Shown here: positions 15,350-23,675 of the stretch, in pieces
Numbering within the stretch: position 1 is the stretch's first letter
Layout: the number at the start of each line of letters is the position of its first letter
Assembly (NCBI GenBank): GCA_003132025.1
Contig: PKWJ01000032.1
Coordinates: 1 to 47,459, forward strand
Source: Gammaproteobacteria bacterium
Lineage (GTDB): Bacteria; Pseudomonadota; Gammaproteobacteria; Steroidobacterales; Steroidobacteraceae
DNA length: 47,459 nt
Direction of reading: 5' to 3'
Position numbers and translations under genes: made by a program
The notes under the pieces: model-generated
What the model was told of the DNA's origin: nothing
What the model saw: only the letters and a program-made list of their open reading frames with translations
Databases searched by the model: none

Positions 15350-16774
15350 GTGCACCAAGTAATCTCTGGGCGAAAATTCGAGCACGGCACGATGGTCGCG
15401 CTAATCCTCGGGGCGGCCGCGCTGGCGCTGAGTGCCTGCGGTGGGACTGGTCAGACGGGAGCGACCGGCGCAGCTGGCACCACTGGCGCGGCCGGTACAA
15501 CTGGCGCAGCCGGCGCAACTGGTGCGGCGGGCGCAACTGGCGCAACTGGCTCTGCCGGCCCTAGCCTGACCTGGATCGCGGTGAGCGGCACCAGTGCCCA
15601 GGCGGTCCCGAACACCGGATACATGGCCGACAATACCGCTCAAGTCACAATCACGCTGCCGGCGAATCCCGCCGTCGGTGATGTCGTTGAAGTCTCGGGC
15701 CCAGGCAGCGGCGGCTGGAAGATTGCCCAGAATGCCGGGCAGCAGATCTACGCGGGGTTCGAAAATGTGCTGTGGACGCCGGTCGGGCCGTTGCCGAGTA
15801 TGAGCGGGCTGCTTGCGAGCTCGGCCAACGGCAGCCAGCTCGCATCAACCGCTGCTGCTGCAGGGCCAATCTACACATCGGCGGATGGTGGCGCGACGTG
15901 GACTGCGCAGAACTCCGGTAATGCCGCCTGGTCCGCGCTCGCCATGTCTGCCGACGGCACGCACCTGCTGGCCGCAGTGTCGGGAGCGGGCGCGCAGTTG
16001 CACGTCTCGTCTGATTCGGGTGTGACCTGGTCCGCTCAAGGGCCGCCGCTTACATGGGTGAATCTGGGCGTCTCGCCAAACGGCGTTGACATGATCGCCA
16101 ACGGCGCAAATACCTCCGGGCAGGCCGTCGCATATACCTCGTCCGATTCAGGCCTGGCCTGGACGCTGCAGCCAGCCAGCCCCAATTTCAACTCGCTCGC
16201 CTGGCCAACCCAGGCCGAGCTGATTGTTAGCGGTTCGATAAGCACCGCCTTCGGCATCTATATTTCGCCAGACGCTGGCGCGACCTGGACACTGGCTGAG
16301 CCCAACCCTTACGGCATCTACGGGGGGAACTGGAGTCACGTAGTGGCGTCCAGCGACGGCACTCATATCTACGCTACAGGGGATGGGCTGGCTAGTTCAA
16401 CCAACTCAGGAGCCACATGGACGATAAATCAATCGGAGTCGTGGGGCGAGTTCGCCACCTCCGCCGATGCCACCGTACTCGTAGCCTCCGCCGGCGGCGC
16501 GGCCTCTCCGGTTTTCATATCGGACGATTCCAGCCAATACTGGACGCAATTGGGCTCGGGCGGCCAGCAATTCTCGACGTTCGTCGTCGCGGGCGATGAC
16601 CAGAAGGTCGTCGGCGCCACTTTTCAGGGCTCACTCTATGCTCTCTCCGCGATCACGACCGTGGGTACCGGGGGTTTTATTGCCGGTAACCAAAACCAGA
16701 CAGCCACGCTGCAATACTATGGCAACGGATTGTTCTCGCTGATCGACAACGAAGGACAGCTGACCGCGCAATAA
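15350..16774 (+). CDS. Lipoprotein with collagen-like linker and sialidase-type propeller repeats
   Basis: This is a predicted surface or periplasmic lipoprotein. A basic start (GRK) and hydrophobic core lead to the lipobox LSAC with Cys30. Directly after it come 13 Gly-X-Y triplets, a collagen-like linker. The rest (about residues 75-474) contains repeated Asp-box-like units, for example SADGGATW, SSDSGVTW, SSDSGLAW, SPDAGATW and SSTNSGATW. These units mark BNR/sialidase-type or photosystem-stability-factor-like beta-propellers. No catalytic sialidase residues were recognised, so a binding role is more likely. The GTG start is chosen because GGAG lies five bases upstream; in-frame ATGs at 15311 and 15326 have no such site. 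Confidence 0.82.
   Translation: MHQVISGRKFEHGTMVALILGAAALALSACGGTGQTGATGAAGTTGAAGTTGAAGATGAAGATGATGSAGPSLTWIAVSGTSAQAVPNTGYMADNTAQVTITLPANPAVGDVVEVSGPGSGGWKIAQNAGQQIYAGFENVLWTPVGPLPSMSGLLASSANGSQLASTAAAAGPIYTSADGGATWTAQNSGNAAWSALAMSADGTHLLAAVSGAGAQLHVSSDSGVTWSAQGPPLTWVNLGVSPNGVDMIANGANTSGQAVAYTSSDSGLAWTLQPASPNFNSLAWPTQAELIVSGSISTAFGIYISPDAGATWTLAEPNPYGIYGGNWSHVVASSDGTHIYATGDGLASSTNSGATWTINQSESWGEFATSADATVLVASAGGAASPVFISDDSSQYWTQLGSGGQQFSTFVVAGDDQKVVGATFQGSLYALSAITTVGTGGFIAGNQNQTATLQYYGNGLFSLIDNEGQLTAQ
15449..15565 (+). repeat. Collagen-like Gly-X-Y coding repeat
   Basis: Thirteen nine-base units each encode Gly-X-Y, mostly Gly-Ala-Ala, Gly-Ala-Thr and Gly-Thr-Thr, right after the lipidated cysteine. 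Units differ mainly by synonymous changes, so slippage is possible but the tract is not a perfect repeat. Confidence 0.85.
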
Positions 16775-16792
16775 CTGACTTAGCGCCGGCCT

Positions 16793-17902
16793 TCAGTCGA
16801 TCCGGATGATGACCTTGCCGCGGGCATGACCCTGCTCCAGGTAACGCATCGCTTCGGCGGTATCCGCGAGTGCGTAGGTCCGATCGATGATCGGTGTTAC
16901 CTGGCCGGACTTCATTAACTCCGCAAGCGCATCCAGATCCTGCGTGCGATTGACATCGGCCATCAGCACCTCGTAGTGCTGGCCCACGAACGGGCCGATG
17001 AACGTGGCCTTGGCCCAGCCGCTCATGGCGCCGATCCAGCGGTCGGTGCTGGTCGAACCGATCACGACCACCGTGCCGTGAGGATTGAGCACGCGCCGGT
17101 AAGCGAGCAGCGGGTAGCTTCCGACCATGTCGAGCACGAGATCAAAGCGCTCATTGCCCCGGGTGATATCGTCGCGTGTGTAGTCCACGACGTGATCCGC
17201 GCCGATGAGCCGGACCAGCTCCTGGTTTCGCGTACTGCAGACTCCGGTCACCTCCGCACCCATGGACTTGGCGATCTGGACCGCAAACGTGCCCACGCCG
17301 CCCGAGGCACCATTGATCAGCACCTTCTGCCCGGCTTTGAGCTGCCCTTTGTCGCGCAGGCCCTGCAGTGCGGTAATTCCCGCGATCGGCACCCCCGCTG
17401 CCTGTTCGAATGTGGAATTCGCAGGCTTGAGCGCAATGCCCACCTCGGTCGAAGTGACGTACTCAGCTAGCGCACCATCGGTGGCCCCAAACACTTCATC
17501 GCCGACTCGAAAACGCGTCACCTGCGCTCCAACCGCCTCCACGCTGCCGGCGAAGTCCACACCCAGGCGAGTAAGTCGCGGCCGCCCGATGCCAGTCAGC
17601 ATCAGCCGCACCGGATACGGCAAGCCACGCATGCGGTGCGAGTCGAGCGGATTGAGCGCGGCGGCGTGAACCCGGATCAGTAGCTGGTCGGCTTTGGGTG
17701 CCGGTTTCTCGACCTCTTCGATGCGAAGCACTTCCGGACCGCCGTATTGGCGGAAGACCACGGCTTTCATCCGCGCGGACTGCTGGGGGATCGGCGCGAC
17801 CGGCGCCGGTCCCGCGTCGTGGGAGATATACCAGGCGCCTACCAGCACCAGGGCAAGCAGGGTCACCAGCGTCCCGAGCGCGATCCTACGGATCAGTGTC
17901 AT
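16793..17902 (-). CDS. Membrane-anchored MDR-family quinone oxidoreductase
   Basis: This 369-residue medium-chain reductase of the zinc-independent quinone oxidoreductase type begins at about residue 45 with MKAVVFRQYGGPEVL. It contains GVDFAGSVEAVG, GDEVFG, the VPIAGITALQGL segment, the NADP-binding INGASGGVGTFAVQIAK and the C-terminal GKVIIRID. The usual zinc ligands are missing. Unusually, residues about 6-25 form a hydrophobic helix after MTLIRR, followed by a proline-rich spacer, so the enzyme should be anchored to the membrane, or exported if the helix acts as a signal. The NADPH site argues for a cytoplasmic orientation. It converges with the lipoprotein gene, 18 bases away. Confidence 0.9.
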   Translation of the reverse strand: MTLIRRIALGTLVTLLALVLVGAWYISHDAGPAPVAPIPQQSARMKAVVFRQYGGPEVLRIEEVEKPAPKADQLLIRVHAAALNPLDSHRMRGLPYPVRLMLTGIGRPRLTRLGVDFAGSVEAVGAQVTRFRVGDEVFGATDGALAEYVTSTEVGIALKPANSTFEQAAGVPIAGITALQGLRDKGQLKAGQKVLINGASGGVGTFAVQIAKSMGAEVTGVCSTRNQELVRLIGADHVVDYTRDDITRGNERFDLVLDMVGSYPLLAYRRVLNPHGTVVVIGSTSTDRWIGAMSGWAKATFIGPFVGQHYEVLMADVNRTQDLDALAELMKSGQVTPIIDRTYALADTAEAMRYLEQGHARGKVIIRID

Positions 17903-17935
17903 GGCTTCACCCTCTCCGTGGCCGCACCATTGACG

Positions 17936-18376
17936 TCAGGACAGATCCTGACGAGACCCGAGCTGAAGTAACACGTCTTTGGGCGCCCAGCAGTCGAACT
18001 GCGGAATGCGGTCGGTGATCGGCTCCCAGGGGGCCTTATCGGACACGAACGTGTGCGCCTTCGGCTGCTTGGCAAAAGGAGTATCAAGGCTCCCGAGCCT
18101 TATTCGCAACATATTCGGCGTACCGGACAGATAGGCATAAATCGGGCTGCCGCAGCGCGAGCAAAACGCGCGAAATTTTCCCGGCGACGACTGGTATTCC
18201 CGAAGAGTGTCGCCACCGCTACGCAAGTGGAAGTGCAATCGGCTGATTGGGGCATTCGCTGCGTGCGCTGTGCCGCTAGCCTTGCGGCAGCTGGTGCAAT
18301 GGCAATAACCAAAATCGCCGAGCTCATCGCTGAGTTCGTAATTTACATTTCCGCACAGGCAGCTCCCCTTATGCAC
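17936..18376 (-). CDS. GFA-family (glutathione-dependent formaldehyde-activating type) zinc protein
   Basis: This 146-residue protein has the zinc-binding CENP-V/GFA fold: GSCLCGNVNYEL at the start, YCHCTSCRKASG, then FCSRCGSPIYAY. The seven cysteines in the CxC, CxCxxC and CxxC arrangement bind two zinc ions in the family. Despite the name, most members have no proven glutathione or formaldehyde activity. The GTG start is chosen because AGGAG lies seven bases upstream; the frame is open further upstream but reads through the intergenic region. Downstream, 33 bases separate it from the MDR gene on the same strand, so the two may be co-transcribed. Confidence 0.88.
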   Translation of the reverse strand: MHKGSCLCGNVNYELSDELGDFGYCHCTSCRKASGTAHAANAPISRLHFHLRSGGDTLREYQSSPGKFRAFCSRCGSPIYAYLSGTPNMLRIRLGSLDTPFAKQPKAHTFVSDKAPWEPITDRIPQFDCWAPKDVLLQLGSRQDLS

Positions 18377-18539
18377 GGTCAATCTCCTCGTCTGGTTCTG
18401 CACGACAAATTCAGCACTGTCGCATGATATAACTGGGCGAGCGGCCGGCCATGCCCGAGACACTGTCGTACCTTTCAAAGCCAATCGCACGAGACGCGCG
18501 GTTCTTCGCCGTGCGTCCCTCACCCCTGGAGTCTCGATC

Positions 18540-19112
18540 ATGATCGAACTCGATCCCCGAATTTCTGCCCTCGTCCTGATCGACCTGCAAAAGGGCATCC
18601 TCTCCAACGCGCTCACGCCCGTCACGGCTCAAGATCTGGTGGTGCGCGGTCGGGCCCTGGCCGAGCGCTTTCGCGCCGCAAAGGCAACGGTCGTACTGGT
18701 CAACGTCGCCTTCTCCCGGGACGGCGCCGACATGTTGCGCCAGGCGGTGGACCAGCCGCCGGCAATCCCGCCGGGTGGGTTCCCGGACGGCTGGAACGAA
18801 TTCCCATCCGGTCTGATGCAAGCCGGTGACCTGCAGATTACGAAACGACACTGGGGCGCGTTCTACGGCACCGAGTTGGACCTGCAGCTGCGTCGGCGTC
18901 GTATCCGCACCATGGTGCTGGGAGGCGTTTCGACTCAGATTGGCGTGGAATCGACCGCGCGTCAGGCCTACGAGCACGGTTACGAACTGCTGATCGTGAA
19001 GGACGTGACCACCAGTTCTGTCGCGGAGGGCCATGAGATGTCGATGAAGCACATCATGCCGCGACTCGGCCGTATCGTTCAAAGCAGCGACATCACGCTG
19101 GCTCCCAGCTAG
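18540..19112 (+). CDS. Isochorismatase-family hydrolase (YecD-like)
   Basis: This 190-residue alpha/beta hydrolase belongs to the isochorismatase superfamily. Asp15 in LIDLQKG and Lys102 in ITKRHWGAF match two members of the Asp-Lys-Cys triad. The third motif reads GGVSTQIGVESTARQAYE, where Gly135 replaces the catalytic cysteine. The same replacement occurs in E. coli YecD-like proteins, so this is a subfamily trait rather than decay, but cysteine-based chemistry is excluded. Substrate is unknown. GGAG lies eight bases before the ATG. The AbrB-type transporter gene follows after four bases, pointing to a two-gene operon divergent from the GFA gene. Confidence 0.9.
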   Translation: MIELDPRISALVLIDLQKGILSNALTPVTAQDLVVRGRALAERFRAAKATVVLVNVAFSRDGADMLRQAVDQPPAIPPGGFPDGWNEFPSGLMQAGDLQITKRHWGAFYGTELDLQLRRRRIRTMVLGGVSTQIGVESTARQAYEHGYELLIVKDVTTSSVAEGHEMSMKHIMPRLGRIVQSSDITLAPS

Positions 19113-19116
19113 CGGC

Positions 19117-20205
19117 ATGGTGCAGCAGCCGACCAGGCGAACCGCCTTTACTTTGCGCGACCGCGGGCCGCCGCTTAAGTGGACCATCCTGCTGCTGGCA
19201 TCGCTCGCCTTCATTGTGCCGCTCGAACTGATGCGGCTGCCCGCGGCGCTGCTTCTGGGCGCGATGGCGGCGGCGATCCTGGTTGCGGTCTTTGACGGCA
19301 AGCTTGCGGTACCACACTGGCCCTACGTCCTCGCGCAAGGTCTGATCGGCTGCCTCGTGGCGCGCAGCATCGGTCCCGCGATCCTGGTAACGATGGGGCG
19401 GCAATGGCCGTTGTTTCTCGCCGGTGTTAGCTCGGTGCTGCTCATCAGTACCTCACTCGGCGCCCTGCTTGCACGCTGGAAGGTGTTGCCGGGGACGACC
19501 GCGGTCTGGGGCTCGACGCCCGGCGCAGCGACGGTCATGGTGTTGATGTCCGAAGGCTTCGGCGGCGACCCACGGCTGGTCGCCTACATGCAGTTTCTGC
19601 GCGTGATGCTCGTGGCCATTGTGGCCTCCGTCGTTGCACGGCTCTGGGTCGCGCCCGGCGGCCTCGCTAGACCTGCCATCGACTGGTTTCCAGCGGTGGC
19701 TGCCGGGCCGTTATGGGAGACCGTGGCGCTCGCCGTGTTCGGCGCGGTCGCGGGCGCCAGATCCAGGATCCCCGCCGGCGCTCTGCTGGTCCCGCTGTTC
19801 GCCGGCACCGCACTGTCCTGCGCCCGTGTCATGACGATCACGCTGCCGCCATGGCTGATGGCCGGCTGCTATGCGCTGGTCGGCTGGTCCATTGGCCTTC
19901 GATTCTCGCGCGACATTGTGATCTACGCCGCGCGCGTGTTTCCGAAAATCTTCGCCTCAACCGTGACGCTGATCGCGCTGTGCGGCGGATTGGCAGTGCT
20001 GCTGCACCTTATCGTCGGTACCGACCCGCTGACCGCATACCTTGCCACCAGCCCCGGCGGCGCCGATTCGGTCGCGATCATTGCGGCCTCCTCCTCCCAT
20101 GTCGATGTGCCATTCGTGATGGCCATGCAAATGGCGCGGTTTGTTCTCGTGTTACTCGTGGGCCCCGCGTTAGCCAGAGCAGTGGCACGCTGGACCAGGA
20201 GCTGA
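19117..20205 (+). CDS. AbrB-family (ammonia-monooxygenase-regulator-type) membrane protein
   Basis: This 362-residue membrane protein has about ten hydrophobic segments and two pseudo-repeats typical of the AbrB family (PF05145): ALLLGAMAAAIL...LAQGLIGCLVARSI in the first half, PAGALLVPLFAGTAL...CYALVGWSIGLRFS in the second. The helix-breaking motifs WGSTPGAATVMVLMSE and ATSPGGADSVAIIAAS are the family's conserved loops. The family is unrelated to the DNA-binding AbrB of Bacillus; some members are proposed tricarboxylate-type or organic-anion transporters. The link to the preceding isochorismatase-like gene, four bases upstream, hints at uptake or export of a related small acid or amide, which is inference. 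Confidence 0.9.
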   Translation: MVQQPTRRTAFTLRDRGPPLKWTILLLASLAFIVPLELMRLPAALLLGAMAAAILVAVFDGKLAVPHWPYVLAQGLIGCLVARSIGPAILVTMGRQWPLFLAGVSSVLLISTSLGALLARWKVLPGTTAVWGSTPGAATVMVLMSEGFGGDPRLVAYMQFLRVMLVAIVASVVARLWVAPGGLARPAIDWFPAVAAGPLWETVALAVFGAVAGARSRIPAGALLVPLFAGTALSCARVMTITLPPWLMAGCYALVGWSIGLRFSRDIVIYAARVFPKIFASTVTLIALCGGLAVLLHLIVGTDPLTAYLATSPGGADSVAIIAASSSHVDVPFVMAMQMARFVLVLLVGPALARAVARWTRS

Positions 20206-20318
20206 TCGGCTCGCCATGAGGACCGGGGGGACCGTCAACAGAAACCAAATGTGCCTCGGCAAGAGTGGCATTCGACTCAACTGTTGATACCCATTACGAG
20301 ATATAAATTTGTTTGCCG

Positions 20319-21050
20319 TTATGCCCTGGTCGCGACAACGCAAGCCATGCCGCTCGGGCCCGCACATTGACGAACCTCAAGACCGTGCGTAATCAGTTGC
20401 GATGCAACCCAATCCGGCGCCAGACGTAGTTTGGGATAACTGCTTACAGTTTGGCGCCAACGGCCATCCTCCCACTGTTGCAGCACATCGTGCACCACCA
20501 CCTGGTCATCGAAATACTCCAGAAAGCAGGTCAGGATTCTCTTGTCATCACTGCGCACCGGGATAAAGCGGCGCTCTGCCTGGAGCGGTGCGGAAACGTA
20601 ATCGCGAAAAGTGCAGACTAACATCCCGCCCACAGCCAAAGAGCGGGCGACATCGGCGAACAGCCGCTCAACTGAGCTCACATCCGGCAAGTGGGTCAGC
20701 GTGTCTCCCATGCACAAGATGACATCTGCCGCTTGCTGTACCAACTTATGAAAATCGACAATGTCGGCCGTTACGGTTGCGATCGGCAGCGAACCGGAAC
20801 GCGCTCGCAGCTCGTCCAGCAATTGTTGACAGCTGTCGATAGCCGTCACGGAAAACCCACGCTGCGCCAGGGGCAGCGCATGCAAGCCGATGCCTGCTCC
20901 CAGGTCGAGCGCGGTGCCCGGTCGTGTGACAGGCAGGCCGATCGCGTCCAGCTCGGCTGCGCTGCGCGCCAGAGCTGCTTCGACGTCACCGACCATCCAC
21001 GAATAAATGCGGCCGAGGTGACTGTCGTAGTGATCCGAAGCCGTGGCCAT
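20319..21050 (-). CDS. Class I SAM-dependent methyltransferase
   Basis: This 243-residue protein has the Rossmann-type methyltransferase core: ALDLGAGIGLHALPLA (about 47-62) binds SAM, VTAIDSCQQLLDELR is the acidic strand-2 motif, and ADVILCMGDTLTHLPD is the motif IV region. The C-terminal half is beta-rich (FLEYFDDQVVVHDVLQQW) and likely forms the substrate cap. It stands alone between two oppositely oriented genes, with a 113-base gap before it and a 141-base divergent gap to the DUF488 gene. The methyl acceptor cannot be guessed. Confidence 0.88.
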   Translation of the reverse strand: MATASDHYDSHLGRIYSWMVGDVEAALARSAAELDAIGLPVTRPGTALDLGAGIGLHALPLAQRGFSVTAIDSCQQLLDELRARSGSLPIATVTADIVDFHKLVQQAADVILCMGDTLTHLPDVSSVERLFADVARSLAVGGMLVCTFRDYVSAPLQAERRFIPVRSDDKRILTCFLEYFDDQVVVHDVLQQWEDGRWRQTVSSYPKLRLAPDWVASQLITHGLEVRQCAGPSGMACVVATRA

Positions 21051-21191
21051 CTATAGTTCGTGAGCGCTTGCCTGGACGCGATGCCCCATGTTCGCGGATA
21101 GGGTCAGCGATGGCAACAGACTCACGGCCGGACGCAATGTGAGGCCGGCCTTTTGACAGACTCGCGCTGATGCGCCAGCCTCGACGCCGTA

Positions 21192-21800
21192 ATGGCGCCT
21201 TTGCAGCAGATCTACACGATTGGGCATTCCTCCCAGTCCATGGACGAATTCATCGCCCAATTGCAACGTCACAAGGTGGAGGCCGTCGTCGACGTGCGAT
21301 CGCGACCCTACAGTGCGCGCTTCCCCCATTTCTCCAGGGAGCCCGCGCAGGGCAGTCTGAAGGCGGCAGGCGTTCACTATGTGTTTCTGGGCCGGGAGCT
21401 CGGCGCAAGACGCGAGGAGCCGGAGTGTTACGTCGACGGCCGTGCAAGCTACGACAGCATCGCGAAGCTGCCTGCTTTCGCCGCTGGTATCGAGCGCGTG
21501 CTGGCTGGTGCTCAAAGCTATCGCCTGGCACTGATGTGCGCGGAACACGATCCGTTGATCTGCCACCGCACGATTCTGGTGTGCCACGAGCTGAAGAAGC
21601 ATGCCGTGTCGATTACGCATATCCGCCGTGACGGTAACCTGGAAACCCATGTGCAGGCGGAGCAGCGACTGATCGAAGAAGAACTCGGCAGCCCGGGACA
21701 GACCGACATGTTCTCGGCAGCTAGCGGCTTCCCGGAATTACTCGAGCAGGCTTATGTCAGGCGCGCCTGCAGCATCGCGTACCGGCGGGACCAGCAGTAA
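21192..21800 (+). CDS. DUF488 family protein
   Basis: This 202-residue protein of the DUF488 family has the family's signature elements: YTIGHSSQSMDEF at the start, VVDVRSRPYSARFPHFS and, centrally, the MCAEHDPLICHR motif with Cys116, Cys124 and His125. The fold is predicted to be a small alpha/beta domain; a nucleic-acid or nucleotide-related role has been suggested for relatives but no activity is established. The start ATG lacks a clear Shine-Dalgarno. It converges with the Cys-rich small gene, with a 59-base gap. Confidence 0.9.
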   Translation: MAPLQQIYTIGHSSQSMDEFIAQLQRHKVEAVVDVRSRPYSARFPHFSREPAQGSLKAAGVHYVFLGRELGARREEPECYVDGRASYDSIAKLPAFAAGIERVLAGAQSYRLALMCAEHDPLICHRTILVCHELKKHAVSITHIRRDGNLETHVQAEQRLIEEELGSPGQTDMFSAASGFPELLEQAYVRRACSIAYRRDQQ

Positions 21801-21859
21801 CCTCGATTGGCGCAGCTGCCCGCGGGCACCCCGATGTGCCTTGCGCATATGGGTGGGCG

Positions 21860-22081
21860 TCAGATCCGGTGCTCGTAGTCCGCGCAATGCGATGCCGCTC
21901 CCAGGTAGCGATCATGCTTGCGGCAAATGCCGTCCGCAGCGCGCACCGACGCATGGCCCGATCCAAGGCTGCGCATGCCCGGCAGCTGCGATTCAATTTC
22001 ATGCGGCGCCTGGCAGAAGTATCGGCAGCTGCCGCAGCTCTCCTCGACTACGGCTTCGACACGCACTGCACTGAGTGTCAT
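21860..22081 (-). CDS. Cysteine-rich 73-residue protein coupled to the YeiH gene
   Basis: This small protein has five cysteines: Cys16, Cys19 and Cys23 in CGSCRYFC, Cys53 in GICRKHDRYL and Cys66 in SHCADY. The spacing and the conserved-looking LGSGHASVRAADGICRKHDRYL core suggest a metal-binding or Fe-S miniprotein; I have seen similar short CGSCRxF...C..HD proteins but cannot name a family. Its ATG overlaps the stop of the YeiH-like exporter by four bases (ATGA), strong evidence that it is translated and coupled to that gene. The five cysteines leave one unpaired if four bind a metal. Confidence 0.72.
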   Translation of the reverse strand: MTLSAVRVEAVVEESCGSCRYFCQAPHEIESQLPGMRSLGSGHASVRAADGICRKHDRYLGAASHCADYEHRI

Positions 22082-23472
22082 TGGCCGAACCGGGTCCAGA
22101 AGCCGACGAACACCTGCGTCGACAGCAGGTAGCCGAGCACGATATTGACCGCAACACCTGCGGTGAAGGCATAGAACGGCTTGGCACCGACGCTGAAGAA
22201 CTCGCGAAAGCGCGTGGTCAGTCCGATTGCCAGGAAGGTGAAGGTGAAGGCCCAGACGCGCAGCGACTGCAGCGGCGCCACCAGCGATGGCTGCACGATT
22301 TTCTTATAGTCGGCATAGCTGTAGCCGCTGGAAATCACGGTAACGATCGCCGATGCGATCAGGAAACCGAGCACGAACTTAGGAAAGCGGCGCCAGATCT
22401 CCCCCGGGTTCGCCTTCGAGTGGATGCCGGTCGCTTGCCAGCGTGTGGTGGCGACGATGGACAGTACGAACGCCCAGACGCCGATCCACACGTCGCGGCC
22501 GATGACTTTCATCAGCGTAAACGCGTTGACGGCAGCCTCCGGCGTACCGCTGATACCCGCTACATGGCCGGCGTAGCCGCCATAGGCCTGTGCCGCGGCC
22601 AGGCCCGCTGCATCGGCGAACTCGGAAGTTCCGATCCATGCCCCTGCCACACCGGTCGGCAGCTGCAACCCGCGGGCCAGCAGCGGCAGGATGAAGATCG
22701 CGAGGATGGCCCAGAAGATAACCAGCGAGATCGCAATCGAGGCGTGCTCCTTGCGGGCACCCACTGCGCCCGCGGTGGCGATCGCGCCCGATACGCCGCA
22801 CACCGCGCCGCCGGTTCCCAACGTGGCCGCCAGCCGTCGATCCAGTCCCAGGCGCGCGGCGGTAAAGTAGATGACGCCGAACGTCGTCAGCGACACGATC
22901 GCCGCCTGCACGATGGCCACCGGCCCGGCCCAGGCGATCAGCGTCAGCGGCAGGCTGGCGCCCAGCAGCACGATGCCGGTCTTGATGTACAGCTCGACAC
23001 GCAGCCCGGCGTCGGCCCACCGTGGAACACCGACCGTGTTGGCGACCGCGAGGCCCAGCACCAGCGCGACCAGCGGCGGCTCGAGGTTGTAGCGCGCCGC
23101 CTGGTCCCATTGACCCAGCAGATACAGCCCGAGCGACACCAAGAATACCAGCGCGAAGGCCGGCAGGAAGCGGGACAGCTTGTAACCCAGCGCACTGACA
23201 CCGATGCCGAACAGCGCCGCCCAGAGCACGAACAGCGCCAGGTACTGCGCGGCATGGGCACGCACCTGCGCCAGCGCCTCGGGCCAGGCGGTCCATTTTT
23301 GCGGTGCCACGGCCAACCACTTGAGGCTGCTGCCATTCGCCACCAGTCCGGCCGCGACCACGACCAGGCCAAGCCCAATCCAGATCGCCCACCAGTCATC
23401 CTTTCTGACCAGTTCAGTCCAGACCGAATCGCGCTTTGGGACGTGTACCTGGCTGTGTGCGATCTCTGTCAT
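22078..23472 (-). CDS. YeiH-family putative sulfate/anion exporter
   Basis: This 464-residue inner-membrane protein has about eleven hydrophobic segments. It matches the YeiH family (PF03601) with LVALVLGLAVANT, ELYIKTGIVLLGASLPLTLI, the GTGGAVCGVSGAIATAGAVGA loop, SLVIFWAILAIFILPLLA and GIGGTSEFADAAGL-like sequence WIGTSEFADAAGLAAAQAY. Family members are annotated as putative sulfate or sulfonate exporters with little proof. The ATG chosen (MTEIAHSQ) has AGGCGGA upstream; an upstream extension would add an unlikely N-terminus. The 73-residue Cys-rich gene is coupled at its 3' end. A 200-base gap separates it from the peroxiredoxin-like gene upstream. Confidence 0.9.
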   Translation of the reverse strand: MTEIAHSQVHVPKRDSVWTELVRKDDWWAIWIGLGLVVVAAGLVANGSSLKWLAVAPQKWTAWPEALAQVRAHAAQYLALFVLWAALFGIGVSALGYKLSRFLPAFALVFLVSLGLYLLGQWDQAARYNLEPPLVALVLGLAVANTVGVPRWADAGLRVELYIKTGIVLLGASLPLTLIAWAGPVAIVQAAIVSLTTFGVIYFTAARLGLDRRLAATLGTGGAVCGVSGAIATAGAVGARKEHASIAISLVIFWAILAIFILPLLARGLQLPTGVAGAWIGTSEFADAAGLAAAQAYGGYAGHVAGISGTPEAAVNAFTLMKVIGRDVWIGVWAFVLSIVATTRWQATGIHSKANPGEIWRRFPKFVLGFLIASAIVTVISSGYSYADYKKIVQPSLVAPLQSLRVWAFTFTFLAIGLTTRFREFFSVGAKPFYAFTAGVAVNIVLGYLLSTQVFVGFWTRFGQ

Positions 23473-23644
23473 GTCAGTTCCGCCTATCGTTACGCGTGTT
23501 GTGCTTGCGGCCAACCACCATAGACACCGGGCCATGGACGGTCCAATAGCGATTTGCCATGACGACTTTTTATTTCGCTATGTAGCCGTTCTGTCACCGC
23601 CGGGGCGCCAGGGAAGGCGGCCGGGCGGTCCGCCCGCCTCAGCC

Positions 23645-23669
23645 GCGGCGCGGCGCGGCGCGGCGCGGC
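23645..23669 (+). repeat. Five tandem GCGGC units, and an adjacent hairpin
   Basis: Five perfect copies of GCGGC lie seven bases downstream of the end of the peroxiredoxin-like gene. Just beyond, GGGCGG-T-CCGCCC (23623-23635) forms a near-perfect palindrome. Neither is followed by a T run on the minus strand. They may be a slippage tract and a transcript-end hairpin. Confidence 0.6.
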
Positions 23670-23675
23670 CGAATT

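Noticed and set aside
22075-23523. Plus-strand open frame opposite the YeiH-like gene
   Set aside because: Gln/Arg/Asp-rich translation, no hydrophobic segments or motifs; explained by GC-rich codon usage of the true gene.
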